Below, piece by piece: positions 21,076 to 30,019 of a stretch of DNA of 64,000 bases. This DNA is from Methylumidiphilus sp963753955 (lineage in GTDB: Bacteria; Pseudomonadota; Gammaproteobacteria; Methylococcales; Methylococcaceae), in assembly GCA_963753955.1 (NCBI GenBank), contig CAVWEM010000014.1, forward strand, positions 124,001 to 188,000, in the 5' to 3' direction. Under the pieces are notes generated by a model. That model had not been told where the DNA came from. It searched no databases and worked only from the letters and a program-made list of their open reading frames with translations. Both the position numbers and the translations under genes were made by a program. The number at the start of each line of letters is the position of its first letter. The first letter of the stretch is position 1.

Positions 21076-23811
21076 CTACCCCGCACGACGGCCATCCCGG
21101 ATGGCCGTTTTCCGTGGCCAGTCACATCGGCCGGCTGTCGGCAACTTTCTGCCCGGCAGTTGCCCGTCAGAAGCTTTCTCCGGCGTGTCATCAAGCTGGG
21201 GAAGCCGGTTGCCAGCGCGCAACCTGGCCTCCAGCCTGTTCCACGCCTCTTCCAAGCTGGTGTCCATCACCACGACATTGCCCATTGACAGGATGATGCG
21301 GGCAAGCTCGGGAATCTTGATATTCGCCGTCGAAACAATGTAGACCGGTTGCACATAGAGTATCGACTTGCCGATCGGCAGTACGATGATGCGTCCCCGC
21401 TGCACATGCGAGCCCTTTTGGTCCCATAGGGAGAACAAACGCGAAATTTGGGGATCCTGGTCGATCAAGGCGCTGACTTGGGAGGGGCCGTCGACCTGCA
21501 CATCCCGGCTAAATTTGTAGAGGATGACTTCCTTTTTGTAGGGTATACCAGCGGCGTCGGCCCGGTGCGCACCCGCCACCGCCAGCACGCTGAGATTGTT
21601 CCGCCCGACTGGCGTCATGGGATTGAGCAGGACGAACGGCTGCACCTCTTCCGCGCCGTCCAGCAAGGTGGTCAGGTAATAGGGCTTGACGGGCTTCTCG
21701 CCCACCTTGGCGAAGTCCCAGGTTTCCGACTGCTGGTAAAACAAGGCCGGATCGGTCTGATGGTACTTGGCGTAGATCCCCATCTGGATCTGGAATATGT
21801 CCCTGGGGTAGCGCAACTGCTCGCGCAGCAAAGGGGGCATCGCCGCAATATTCTTGAACAGGCCGGGATATGCGTTGCCATAGCCTTGGATGATGGGGTC
21901 GTTGGCGTCGGCCACGTAATAGTCCACGCTGCCGTCGAAGGCGTCCACGACGATCTTCACCGAATTGCGGATGTAGTTGAAGCGCCGCTCCTCATCGCCA
22001 TTGATGCCCGCGAACCCGGAGCGGTAGTCCTTGGAGACAGGATACCAGCGGGAGGTCGTGTAGGCATCCTGCACCCAAAAAATCCGCTTGGGGGTCACCA
22101 CGATGTAAGGATCATGGTCCAACGCCAAATAAGGGGTCAGCGTCTTGATGCGCTCGACGATGTTGCGGCGGAACAGCGCCTTGCTGTCACCGCCGATGTT
22201 GACCGAGAAGAACAGCTTCTCGTCGCGGAAATACAGGGCCATCAGAGCCTTGCGGAACAGCGACGAGATCGGGACGCCATCCCTTCCGGAATAGCTCTGG
22301 TTGACTGCGAGGTCGTCGGAGGTGGAGATGGCGGGGATGACCAGTTTGTTCGGCGCGATGACATAATCCAGCTTCTCCGTGCCGAAATAGATGTCCGGCT
22401 TTTCGATCTTGAAGCCCACATCGGATTGCAGGCTCAAGTCGCGCAAAAACCATTGCATTGGCGTTTCGCCGTTCTGCGCCGCCGGCGTGATGACCGCGCC
22501 ATAGCCGTGGGTGTAGCGCAAATGGGTGTTTTCCCAGTTTTGCGCGTCACCGGGCAGCTTGTCGATGTTGATCTCCCTCGCCGCCAGATTCACCTGTTCA
22601 AGCTGGCCGTTGATGAGGTAGCGGCCGACATCCACGTCGGTGAAATTGTAGTAGGGGCGGATGCCCTGCAACTGCTGGTAGACATCGTCCAGATATTCCG
22701 GATCCCAGATAGGGATATTGTGCAGATGCTTGCGCATGTTCGGCTCGATCATGTCGGATCCGGTCGTCGCGGTGACGGCAACGGTCTTGATGTCTTCAAG
22801 GTCGAATGCCTTCAATGTCGCCTTGATATTGTTCTCCATGAAATCCTTCTCGATTTTGACTGGGTTGGGCTTGACCAGGAAGCGGTCGAGTGCGTTCGGC
22901 AAAAAGCCGGAATGCCGGAGTCCCCAGCCCGCCAGGAAGAGCAGAGCGAAACCCAGGGTGGACTTGAGACCTTTGCCCGTCTGCGCCCAGTAAATGCCGG
23001 ACAAGGTGGCCGCGAGTATGCCGACCACCGATAGCCAAATCATGGGCAGAATATAGCGCAATTCGACGAAACCAGGCCCGAAGAAGATCGGTTCATGCAT
23101 CGAGGTGTATAGCAAGGTATGCCGATCCAGCAAAAAACCCCAAGCCAGGATCAAGGCGGTCACGAAGACCAGGACGCTCAGATGCATCCTCGCTCCTTTC
23201 GGCCATTCTTTCGTCTCCTCCGGTATCAGTTGGTGTTCCAGCCAATAGAGGAAGGCGATGCCCAGCACCAGCAGGGAAAACGCGACCAACATCTCCGCCT
23301 GGACCAGCTCAAAGATCGGCAGGCGGAACAGATAAAAGCTGATGTCTTCCCGGTAAACCGCATCCTGCACACCCGAGTCCGGGCCGAAGAAGAACAGCAA
23401 CGCGCTTTCCCATTGCTGGTAGAAAGGCGCGGCGATCATGATCGCCAAAACCAGCGAGACCGGGATGTAGACCTGCATGGAGCCGGTTTGGAACAGGTGC
23501 AGCAGCCTTCTGTACTGCCTGCCGGACTCGTCGCGCCCCAGCGAGGAAAACGCCGCCTGATCCACCCCCAGGTAGCGCGAGGCCGCCCAGAAATTCAGGA
23601 AAAAAATCAGGAAAAAGAAGACCGTCACGCCGCCGGAGAAGATGTAGCGGTAGAGCAAGCGCAGCCAGAAATAGCTGCCGTACTCCAGCGAACTGAACCA
23701 CCAAAAATCGACTAGAAAATGGGTCAGTGAGATGCCCAGCGCAACCGCCACTATAGCCAAGGCAATAAGCGTCACCGCGATGACGGTCAGCAGGCTTTTC
23801 CAATTTCGCAT
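21076..23811 (-). CDS. UPF0182 family membrane protein
   Basis: This 911-residue protein matches the UPF0182 family. Seven or so hydrophobic segments fill the first 320 residues (VIAVTLIALAIVAVALGISL; VTVFFFLIFFLNFWAA; LVFVTALILAWGFLLDRH), then a large soluble domain with the conserved RYIHGYGAV-like stretch (LRYTHGYGAVITPA) and DPYIVVTPKRIFWVQDAYT. Its function is unknown; it is taken to be a cytoplasmic membrane protein with an exposed domain. AGAGGA precedes the start. The last residues lie in the terminator region. Confidence 0.88.
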   Translation of the reverse strand: MRNWKSLLTVIAVTLIALAIVAVALGISLTHFLVDFWWFSSLEYGSYFWLRLLYRYIFSGGVTVFFFLIFFLNFWAASRYLGVDQAAFSSLGRDESGRQYRRLLHLFQTGSMQVYIPVSLVLAIMIAAPFYQQWESALLFFFGPDSGVQDAVYREDISFYLFRLPIFELVQAEMLVAFSLLVLGIAFLYWLEHQLIPEETKEWPKGARMHLSVLVFVTALILAWGFLLDRHTLLYTSMHEPIFFGPGFVELRYILPMIWLSVVGILAATLSGIYWAQTGKGLKSTLGFALLFLAGWGLRHSGFLPNALDRFLVKPNPVKIEKDFMENNIKATLKAFDLEDIKTVAVTATTGSDMIEPNMRKHLHNIPIWDPEYLDDVYQQLQGIRPYYNFTDVDVGRYLINGQLEQVNLAAREINIDKLPGDAQNWENTHLRYTHGYGAVITPAAQNGETPMQWFLRDLSLQSDVGFKIEKPDIYFGTEKLDYVIAPNKLVIPAISTSDDLAVNQSYSGRDGVPISSLFRKALMALYFRDEKLFFSVNIGGDSKALFRRNIVERIKTLTPYLALDHDPYIVVTPKRIFWVQDAYTTSRWYPVSKDYRSGFAGINGDEERRFNYIRNSVKIVVDAFDGSVDYYVADANDPIIQGYGNAYPGLFKNIAAMPPLLREQLRYPRDIFQIQMGIYAKYHQTDPALFYQQSETWDFAKVGEKPVKPYYLTTLLDGAEEVQPFVLLNPMTPVGRNNLSVLAVAGAHRADAAGIPYKKEVILYKFSRDVQVDGPSQVSALIDQDPQISRLFSLWDQKGSHVQRGRIIVLPIGKSILYVQPVYIVSTANIKIPELARIILSMGNVVVMDTSLEEAWNRLEARLRAGNRLPQLDDTPEKASDGQLPGRKLPTAGRCDWPRKTAIRDGRRAG
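21088..21112 (+). terminator. Terminator between convergent genes
   Basis: ACGGCCATCC and GGATGGCCGT form a near-continuous inverted repeat followed by TTTTCC on the plus strand. It overlaps the last codons of the convergent UPF0182 gene. Confidence 0.6.
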
Positions 23812-24026
23812 AGATTCCTCTTAACAAGTTCTCGATTATTCGGCGACGCCCGGCGGCTTGCCCGGCTTAAGGAACCACCCGGCACAGGGCGACCGATGAT
23901 GCGCTAATCATACCGCGTCTGGCCGCAAACCAGTAGACGGGCAAGCGCAAGACTCCCACACTCAGCGTCGGGCCTAGGTTAAAATGGCCTAAACACTCCA
24001 TTCAACCATTGGACAGACTCCCAATC

Positions 24027-25049
24027 ATGAACACCGACCCAAGGTTTTTTGCCACGCTGGCCGCAGCCATCTGCCTTGCCGCCTGCCAGCCAGGCGGCGG
24101 TGAAACCGAATTGGCCGGTGCCGCGCAGGGCACCACCTACCACATCAAAATCGTGCTCGGCGACCTCAAGCTCAACCCCGACGAATTGCACAAGGAGATT
24201 GACGCGGTTTTGGCCGACCACGATGTCAAACTCTCCAATTACCGCGACGATTCGAATATCTCTCAGTTCAACCGGCAAAAAAACACGGATTGGCAGCCCA
24301 TCCCCAAAGAAATCGCCGAAAACCTCGTCATTGCCAAGGATGTCTACGTCAAAACGGGCGGTTGCCTCGATCTGACCATCAAACCCTTGTTCGACCTCTG
24401 GGGCTTTGCCCGCCACGAGGGTAAAGTCCCGGCCCAGGCCGACATCGACAAGACGCTGGCCCATATCGGTATGGACAAAATTGAACTGGACGAAACCGGT
24501 TTGCGCTTGCGAAAAAAAGACCCGGAAACCGCTATCGACCTCTCCGCCATCGGCCAAGGCTACAGCGTCGGCGGGGTCGCCAAGCTATTGGAATCCAGGG
24601 GCATCCAGAATTACATGGTGGAAATCGGCGGCGAAATGATGGTCAAGGGCCGCAAGGCCAACGGCGACGAATGGCGTATCGCCATCGAAAAGCCCACGCC
24701 CTTCACCCGTGAAGTGCAAAAGATCATCGCCATACATCAAACTGACGGCGAAGCGGTCATGACCTCCGGCACCTACCGCAATTTCTTCGAGGAAGGGGGC
24801 AAGACCTATTCGCATATCCTCAACCCCAAGACCGGCAAGCCCGTAGACCACAATCTGCTCTCCGTCACCGTTCTGCACGACGACCCCACCTGGGCCGACG
24901 CTTGGGACACGGCTTTGCTTTGCCAAGGGGAAGTGGAAGGCTTGAAGACGGCAGAAGCCAACAAGCTCCGCGTCTTGTTTATCTACCACGAAGGCAAGGA
25001 ATTGAAGGCGCTATTCAGCAGCGAATTGGCCAAGGAGCCGGGGAATTAG
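24027..25049 (+). CDS. apbE: FAD:protein FMN transferase ApbE
   Basis: This 340-residue lipoprotein covalently attaches FMN to threonine residues of Na-pumping NADH dehydrogenase or Rnf-type subunits. The lipobox LAAC lies near residue 19. Family marks: AQGTTYHIKI, LSNYRDDSNISQFN, DLSAIGQGYSVGGVA, VEIGGEMMVKG and the metal-site region VMTSGTYRNFF followed by YSHILNPKTGKPV. Length is normal. An in-frame ATG at 24009 is possible, but the one at 24027 gives a better signal peptide. No target flavoprotein is encoded nearby. Confidence 0.92.
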   Translation: MNTDPRFFATLAAAICLAACQPGGGETELAGAAQGTTYHIKIVLGDLKLNPDELHKEIDAVLADHDVKLSNYRDDSNISQFNRQKNTDWQPIPKEIAENLVIAKDVYVKTGGCLDLTIKPLFDLWGFARHEGKVPAQADIDKTLAHIGMDKIELDETGLRLRKKDPETAIDLSAIGQGYSVGGVAKLLESRGIQNYMVEIGGEMMVKGRKANGDEWRIAIEKPTPFTREVQKIIAIHQTDGEAVMTSGTYRNFFEEGGKTYSHILNPKTGKPVDHNLLSVTVLHDDPTWADAWDTALLCQGEVEGLKTAEANKLRVLFIYHEGKELKALFSSELAKEPGN

Positions 25050-25145
25050 GGGCTAGAAAACCGGAGTGCAAAGCTTGCTTTGCCTAATCCAAACCGAAGT
25101 CTGACGGGTAACAATCCCATTACATCTTCAATTTAGAGGCCAACC

Positions 25146-25368
25146 ATGAACATTGCCGAAATTGAATCCGAGGTTTTTTCCCTTCCCTTGGAGCTACGGG
25201 CCAGCCTTGGCGCATAGACTGCTGTTGAGCTTAGAGGAACCCACCGAAGCAGAATTTGACCGGCTGTGGGGAGAGGAAAGCGCCCGCCGCGCCGCCGAAT
25301 TTGACGCAGGATTAGTCCAAGCGATTCCCGGCGAAGAAGTCGCTGCCAAAGCTAGGGCCTTGTTGTAA
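25146..25368 (+). pseudogene. Addiction-module antitoxin, frameshifted
   Basis: The opening MNIAEIESEVFSLPLELRA is in one frame and LAHRLLLSLEEPTEAEFDR through EEVAAKARALL in another. Together they form the standard small antitoxin (about 73 residues) that usually precedes a RelE/ParE toxin. The break is a one-base indel near 25203. No toxin follows in the next 140 bases, so the module is decayed. Confidence 0.75.
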
Positions 25369-25511
25369 TAACACATAAAGTGTAGGCCGAGCGCGGCTTG
25401 ATCGCGGCCGACAAATTTCCGGAAACGTCGGGCAACAAAAAGACGTTGCGCGACCTCCGTCACTACCTCACTTGGTGTTGTATTGCCTACCAACCGATTC
25501 CAGCAATATAC

Positions 25512-25697
25512 CTAAGCCGCAGTTTTTGATGGCGGCGGAAAGAAAATTTTTTCGTTTGGTGAAGTTTGGTTTCTAGTTTCATGGTTGAGTGGATATTTAC
25601 TATTCAAGTAAGAAACCAAATTATCCAAATCGTAGGCATGTTCTTGGGCGAGTTTGTCTTTGATTGACCAAAGTTCTTGCAAAGTCGCATCAATCAT
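25512..25697 (-). CDS. Small protein downstream of and overlapping the PIN gene
   Basis: This 61-residue protein opens MIDATLQELWSIKDKLAQEH and its first codons overlap the PIN toxin stop by eight bases. In related pairs a small gene after the PIN gene encodes the cognate partner, starting MIDATLQELWxIKDxIA. It is the probable antitoxin, but the C-terminal half (NETRNQ-type, ending FFPPPSKTAA) is low-complexity. Confidence 0.65.
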   Translation of the reverse strand: MIDATLQELWSIKDKLAQEHAYDLDNLVSYLNSKYPLNHETRNQTSPNEKIFFPPPSKTAA

Positions 25698-26175
25698 CTT
25701 CGTCGGCTCCCATCAGTTCTATCGGTGTGGCTATTTCTGGACAAGCAAAACCATAAGCTTGGCAGATTTTTCGAATTATCGGCTTTTTCTCCGCATTGTC
25801 GATGTGCCTGCAATTCCAAGTTAGCAGATAATCCATACCATGAACTGCAGCAAGGGATATATGCAATGCGTCATCCAAGGCTTTTACAGGCAAACCACCT
25901 TCCCGAATCAAGGCCTTCGATAATTTAACGGCATCCTCGGTGAAAGACAGCAGCGGAATACCTGTCAACGCATCCATGCGACGGGATGCCGCCTCGCCAT
26001 CGCCCCGGCTCGCTTCTTCCTGCACGACGGCGGAAATATACAATTCAAAGCGATGTCTTTGTGTTTCCCACCAATCCAAGGTTTCCTGTTGCCATGCGGC
26101 GGCAATCAAATTATTGGACGGTCGGGCAGTTAAGTAGGAAACGATCGAAGTTTCTATGTAAACTTTTTCCGTCAT
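25690..26175 (-). CDS. PIN-domain toxin (VapC-like)
   Basis: This 161-residue PIN protein begins EKVYIETSIVSYLTARPS; the first acidic active-site position is Glu (ETS), a variant seen in this subfamily. Further acidic residues lie in VVQEEASRGD and KALDDALHISLA, with the LLTWNCRHIDNA strand near the end. It should be an RNase restrained by the overlapping small gene. Confidence 0.85.
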   Translation of the reverse strand: MTEKVYIETSIVSYLTARPSNNLIAAAWQQETLDWWETQRHRFELYISAVVQEEASRGDGEAASRRMDALTGIPLLSFTEDAVKLSKALIREGGLPVKALDDALHISLAAVHGMDYLLTWNCRHIDNAEKKPIIRKICQAYGFACPEIATPIELMGADEDD

Positions 26176-26317
26176 ATGAATCTTTTACTCTTGATCCAAC
26201 GCGCCGCTTGGGTATGCTTGTCGGCGTGAAGCTCCGTTTTATGACCCGCTACGAGATCGACCAGGTTTCCACTCGGCGTGTGGGAATTAGAGAGACCTAA
26301 ATCGCTCAGGTTAGTTT

Positions 26318-26812
26318 CTAGCCGCCAGATTGCTGAGTATTTTCATCGTCTTCTCGAAAGAATATAATGCTTCTGGAATCAAGATCATCTGCTTGACCGA
26401 GAAGATGTTTTCTTACCTTTTGGATTATTGTCGGTACATCGTCGGATTTTGCTTCAAGCATAAGTGTGCTTGCTAGATCGCGAGCCAAATGCGGTGGAAG
26501 CCATAGGAACGCTTGAAATGCTAAACGGTTTAAACGATCTTTTTGTTTTGGTTTTTTAAGCCACTCAGCCATTAGCTCCGCGATAAGTTCAGCTTTTAGC
26601 CGTATTTCAACATCGTTTTGGAATTCTACAAGTTTTTTATCGTACACATGCTTAATGGAGAACTCAATTCTCTTTTCTGCCCATGTTTTGGCTGTTTTGG
26701 CTGTTTTGGCAAGAAAAGCGAGAATGACAACCAAGAATGCCGTTGATACTGATCCTAGCGTGAATGAAATAGGACTTACGCAGACCCACCATATGTTGTG
26801 CATCAAGCACAT
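26318..26812 (-). CDS. Small membrane protein, start supplied by a MITE
   Basis: This 164-residue frame has one hydrophobic segment (STAFLVVILAFLAKTAK) followed by a Lys-rich helical region and an acidic end (SIIFFREDDENTQQ). The first 14 residues (MCLMHNIWWVCVSP) are encoded by the 91-bp MITE at 26770-26860, so the native N-terminus has probably been replaced. No family is recognised. The region is AT-rich compared with its surroundings. Confidence 0.45.
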   Translation of the reverse strand: MCLMHNIWWVCVSPISFTLGSVSTAFLVVILAFLAKTAKTAKTWAEKRIEFSIKHVYDKKLVEFQNDVEIRLKAELIAELMAEWLKKPKQKDRLNRLAFQAFLWLPPHLARDLASTLMLEAKSDDVPTIIQKVRKHLLGQADDLDSRSIIFFREDDENTQQSGG

Positions 26813-26860
26813 GAAAAACTCTACTGATTGTGGTTTTAAGCCCGTTTTGCGTAAGTCCTA
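26770..26860. mobile_element. 91-bp MITE, copy 1
   Basis: The ends are the 13-bp inverted repeat TAGGACTTACGCA/TGCGTAAGTCCTA. A 5-bp target duplication TGAAA flanks it at 26765-26769 and 26861-26865. It has no coding capacity and differs from the copy at 28541 at only two positions. Confidence 0.93.
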
Positions 26861-26865
26861 TGAAA

Positions 26866-27019
26866 TAAAGTCCAAGGGTAGTTTCCTCGCTTGATGTTAA
26901 CGTAAGTTTTTAATTTAACACGACCTACAATGTGCTTTAGCCAACGGGCAAAACTGTGGGTGGGTTGAGTAAAACCCCAGCAGCATCCTTTGGTTGGCAG
27001 GTATGAAGGATGCATTCCC
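26866..27019. other. Intergenic, no gene seen
   Basis: Short non-coding spacer between the MITE and the end of ccmC; no clear terminator. Confidence 0.5.
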
Positions 27020-27766
27020 TCAATGGGCGTTCGACTCCCCCAACAACTCCCTAACCCAAGCACTCCTTCTCTCCCGATCCATGACCTCCACCCGCGCCCG
27101 CATCAAAACCACGGTCAGATAATACAGCTTGAAACCCAAAGCCATCACCAGCAATGGAATCAACATGCTCAAATGGATGGACGGCTTGTCGAGCTTCGTG
27201 ACGGTCGGGCCTTGGTGCAGGGTATTCCACCATTCCACCGAGTAATGGATGATCGGAATATTGACGACGCCGACTAATATCAATACCCCGCCGGCACGAG
27301 CGGCGGTGCGACGGTCTTCGATGGCCGAAACCAAGGCGATATAGCCCAGATACAGAAACAGCAGGATTAACTCTGAGGTTAGCCGTGCATCCCATACCCA
27401 CCAAGCCCCCCACATGGGTTTTCCCCATAGTGAGCCGGTCACCAATGCCAGCAACGTGAACGACGCGCCAAGAGCAGCCGAGCTGCCTGCCATCACGTCG
27501 GCCAGCTTGATGTTCCAAATCAAATTAATGCCGCTCCACATCGCCATCAACATATAGATGAACATGGACATCCACGCCGCCGGGACATGGATAAACATGA
27601 TTCGGTAACTCTCGCCTTGCTGATAATCCGGCGGTGCCTTGATTAAGCCATAATATAGCCCGACCAATATGGTTATACCGGTCAGCCAAGCCAGCCAAGG
27701 TATCCACTTGCCGGAAATGTCATAAAAGTATTTGGGTGAAGCCAGCTTATGCAGAAACTGCCACAT
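27020..27766 (-). CDS. ccmC: Heme exporter permease CcmC
   Basis: This 248-residue inner-membrane protein presents heme to CcmE in system I cytochrome c maturation. The Trp-rich heme-handling motif is present (PMWGAWWVWDARLTSE), flanked by conserved His residues (MFIHVPAAWMSM and HYSVEWWNTLHQGP). Six transmembrane segments can be traced. It starts seven bases after the ccmB stop. ccmD, ccmE and ccmF, which usually follow, are absent. Confidence 0.93.
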   Translation of the reverse strand: MWQFLHKLASPKYFYDISGKWIPWLAWLTGITILVGLYYGLIKAPPDYQQGESYRIMFIHVPAAWMSMFIYMLMAMWSGINLIWNIKLADVMAGSSAALGASFTLLALVTGSLWGKPMWGAWWVWDARLTSELILLFLYLGYIALVSAIEDRRTAARAGGVLILVGVVNIPIIHYSVEWWNTLHQGPTVTKLDKPSIHLSMLIPLLVMALGFKLYYLTVVLMRARVEVMDRERRSAWVRELLGESNAH

Positions 27767-27773
27767 GGTATTA

Positions 27774-28442
27774 TTAACTCACACTGATTCTAAGGGCGGA
27801 GGCGATGGCGAACGGCGCGAGGGTGAACGCCAGCACCAGCAGCGACGCCAGGAAATAAATTTGGCCGGCGATGGGTAATCCCGCCGCCGCCGCCGTGACG
27901 GCATTGGTGGCGAAAATCAGCACCGGAATATACAAGGGCATCACCAGCAGGGTCAATAACACACCGCCGCGCCGAAGGCCTACGGTCAAGGCTACGCCTA
28001 TCGCCCCGACCAGACTCAATAACGGCGTGCCCAAGCCCAAGGTCAGCGTCAAAGCGGCGATGGCTTGCGGGGGCATGGCTAGCAACAAGCCTAGCAAAGG
28101 TGCCATCAGTAGCATCGGCAGCCCGCTCACCAGCCAATGCGCCAACACCTTGCCCAGCACCAGCAGAGACAATGGCTGGGAACTTAACAACATCTGCTCC
28201 AAGGCACCATCCTCGAAATCCGAACGGAACAGGTTTTCTAGTGAAAACAAAGCTGCCAGCAAAGCCGCGATCCAGATGACGCCGGGAGCGATCTTGCGCA
28301 GCAAATCCACCTCCGGGCTGACGCCGAGCGGATAGAGCGTCACGATCATCAGGAAAAACAGCAAGGGATTTGCCAATTCGCCACGATGGCGGAAAGCCAG
28401 CAGCAAGTCGCGCTTCAACAAGGCGAAAAAGGCATGGAACAT
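27774..28442 (-). CDS. ccmB: Heme exporter permease CcmB
   Basis: This 222-residue protein with six hydrophobic segments is the CcmB permease of the CcmABCD complex. Family marks: LLKRDLLLAFRHRGELANPL at the start, ENLFRSDFEDGALEQMLL, and LGLGTPLLSLVGAIGVAL. The ATPase gene ccmA should lie immediately upstream, but the next 260 bases hold only a short spacer and a MITE. CcmB may depend on a CcmA encoded elsewhere. Confidence 0.92.
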   Translation of the reverse strand: MFHAFFALLKRDLLLAFRHRGELANPLLFFLMIVTLYPLGVSPEVDLLRKIAPGVIWIAALLAALFSLENLFRSDFEDGALEQMLLSSQPLSLLVLGKVLAHWLVSGLPMLLMAPLLGLLLAMPPQAIAALTLTLGLGTPLLSLVGAIGVALTVGLRRGGVLLTLLVMPLYIPVLIFATNAVTAAAAGLPIAGQIYFLASLLVLAFTLAPFAIASALRISVS

Positions 28443-28540
28443 TTGGTTTGCTCAAAAAAACAGGCTGGCGCCGATGAATTTCGGCCAGCGACGAAGCGTG
28501 AAGTCATGCGGAGCGAGAGAAGCGAAGACTTCCAATTGAA

Positions 28541-28631
28541 TAGGACTTACGCAGACCCACCATATGTTGTGCATCAAGCACATGAAAAACTCTACGGATT
28601 CTGGTTTTAAGCCCGTTTTGCGTAAGTCCTA
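28541..28631. mobile_element. 91-bp MITE, copy 2
   Basis: Same ends and length as copy 1, with a 5-bp target duplication TTGAA at 28536-28540 and 28632-28636. It lies where ccmA would be expected. Confidence 0.93.
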
Positions 28632-28708
28632 TTGAAGCAGGACGGGCAGCGGCCACGGTAGGTAAGCTAGTGCCTGCGAGGTCACGCAGGCTCTGGCTTC
28701 ATATTGGC

Positions 28709-29782
28709 TTAAGGGCCAACCTGGACGCAACCTTTGGCAGTGCCTAAGACTGCCGCGGCATGGTTGTCATATTCCATTTGTAGCTCGTACAAATGGCCAT
28801 TCCATGACTGGTTGGCATTTTTCGTAGCCGTCGCACCCCAGGTGTTCGTGCCATAGTTCCAGGAACACAGGTCGCCGATCTCATTGCCCTGAGCGGTAAA
28901 CCAAGCATTCAGCAGCGGATCGGTGATGGCCTCGGTCAATTCGTGGCTGGTGAGGCTGGCGGCGGAATCCGCTTCAACATTGCCGTTCGGCGAACTTCCT
29001 GCCGCGCAGTAGGGCGAGGCGGCATAAGGCATGTTCGCATAAATAACTGGGGATGCCGCCGTGCCGTAGAAACTATGGTAGGCGCAGAAGTAATTGTAGG
29101 AACAAACGCCGGCGCTTAAACAGGAACCTTCCCCTTTCGCCGTGAATACAAAAAACATCTTGTTGATGCCAGGAGTCCACCCATTCAAGGCCATGACCTT
29201 GCTGATTTCCGCTTGGATTTGCGCGTCCGACAGGCAGTTGCCCGGCGTGATGGTATCCGTGCAAGCCGAAGCCGGATAGGCCGAGGTATCGACGACAATG
29301 CCGCCGACACTGCCAGTGTTGCCGATATAACTGGTGACGCTGGAAATCGTCTGGTAATACTGGGTGTTGTTGGTGGCCAGACTGTGCCCAGGATAATCTG
29401 TTAAGAACTGGGTTAGCAGGTTCTGGTAAGCCGAAGACCAACCGGCTGCCGTGCCGTTTTGCAGTTTTGCCGGTGTCCAGTAAATGATGTAGCTGGTGAC
29501 CGATGGCATGATCGCGCCGCCAGCGTGATACAGGAGGGGGCCGGTATCCGTGGCGCCCGCCGCGCTTGCAGCTTGCAACTGCTCATGCAAGTATTTGGTC
29601 GGATGGACATGGGCGGGCTGGCCGAATTCATTAAACGGGGTCAAAGTCGGCAATCCCCTGTTTGCGGAAAATTCTTGCTCTGGAAGATAAGCGGCAGGCG
29701 CGGCGGCGAAGGCTCCCTGCGCCAACAAACCCATGGCCGCTCCCACAAAGACGAACCGGGAAAGCCGCATTAGCTTTTTCAT
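28709..29782 (-). CDS. Secreted EXORDIUM/phosphate-induced-protein-like protein
   Basis: This 357-residue protein has a signal peptide (FVFVGAAMGLLAQGAFA) and a secreted body with YHAGGAIMPSVTSYIIYWTP, the GIVVDTSAYP core, and SHELTEAITDP followed by EIGDLC. The last motif resembles the HEL(A/T)E..TDP segment of the phosphate-induced protein 1 (EXORDIUM) family, whose biochemical role is unclear. Cys residues in the C-terminal half suggest disulfides. GAGAGG precedes the start. The family assignment is from motif memory only. Confidence 0.6.
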   Translation of the reverse strand: MKKLMRLSRFVFVGAAMGLLAQGAFAAAPAAYLPEQEFSANRGLPTLTPFNEFGQPAHVHPTKYLHEQLQAASAAGATDTGPLLYHAGGAIMPSVTSYIIYWTPAKLQNGTAAGWSSAYQNLLTQFLTDYPGHSLATNNTQYYQTISSVTSYIGNTGSVGGIVVDTSAYPASACTDTITPGNCLSDAQIQAEISKVMALNGWTPGINKMFFVFTAKGEGSCLSAGVCSYNYFCAYHSFYGTAASPVIYANMPYAASPYCAAGSSPNGNVEADSAASLTSHELTEAITDPLLNAWFTAQGNEIGDLCSWNYGTNTWGATATKNANQSWNGHLYELQMEYDNHAAAVLGTAKGCVQVGP

Positions 29783-30019
29783 ATATTCAACCTCTCAACT
29801 TCAACGGGTGGTGTGTTTGACCGGGCGCGGCCTAATTTTACAATTGGACACCCCGCAGCCGCTTTGCGCCTTGGCTAGAAGCGCAGGGTTCGGATCTTAC
29901 GCTTTCACATCGGTCAACGCCAGTGTGAGCCTTTTCCCTTTTCCAATGATACATGAGTCTGAAAGGGGGCGGGAGTCTGGGATCATCGGAGCATGATCGT
30001 GACTCTTAACACCGCCGGA
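29783..30019. other. Intergenic, no gene seen
   Basis: No supported gene, only the upstream region of the secreted protein gene and the edge of the IS remnant. Confidence 0.5.

Noticed and set aside
21448..23034. 528-codon frame antisense to the UPF0182 gene
   Set aside because: Shadow of GC-rich codon use in a clearly recognised gene on the other strand.
28386..28610. 74-codon plus-strand frame over ccmB start and the MITE
   Set aside because: Antisense to ccmB and continuing into the MITE; its extent is explained by these.
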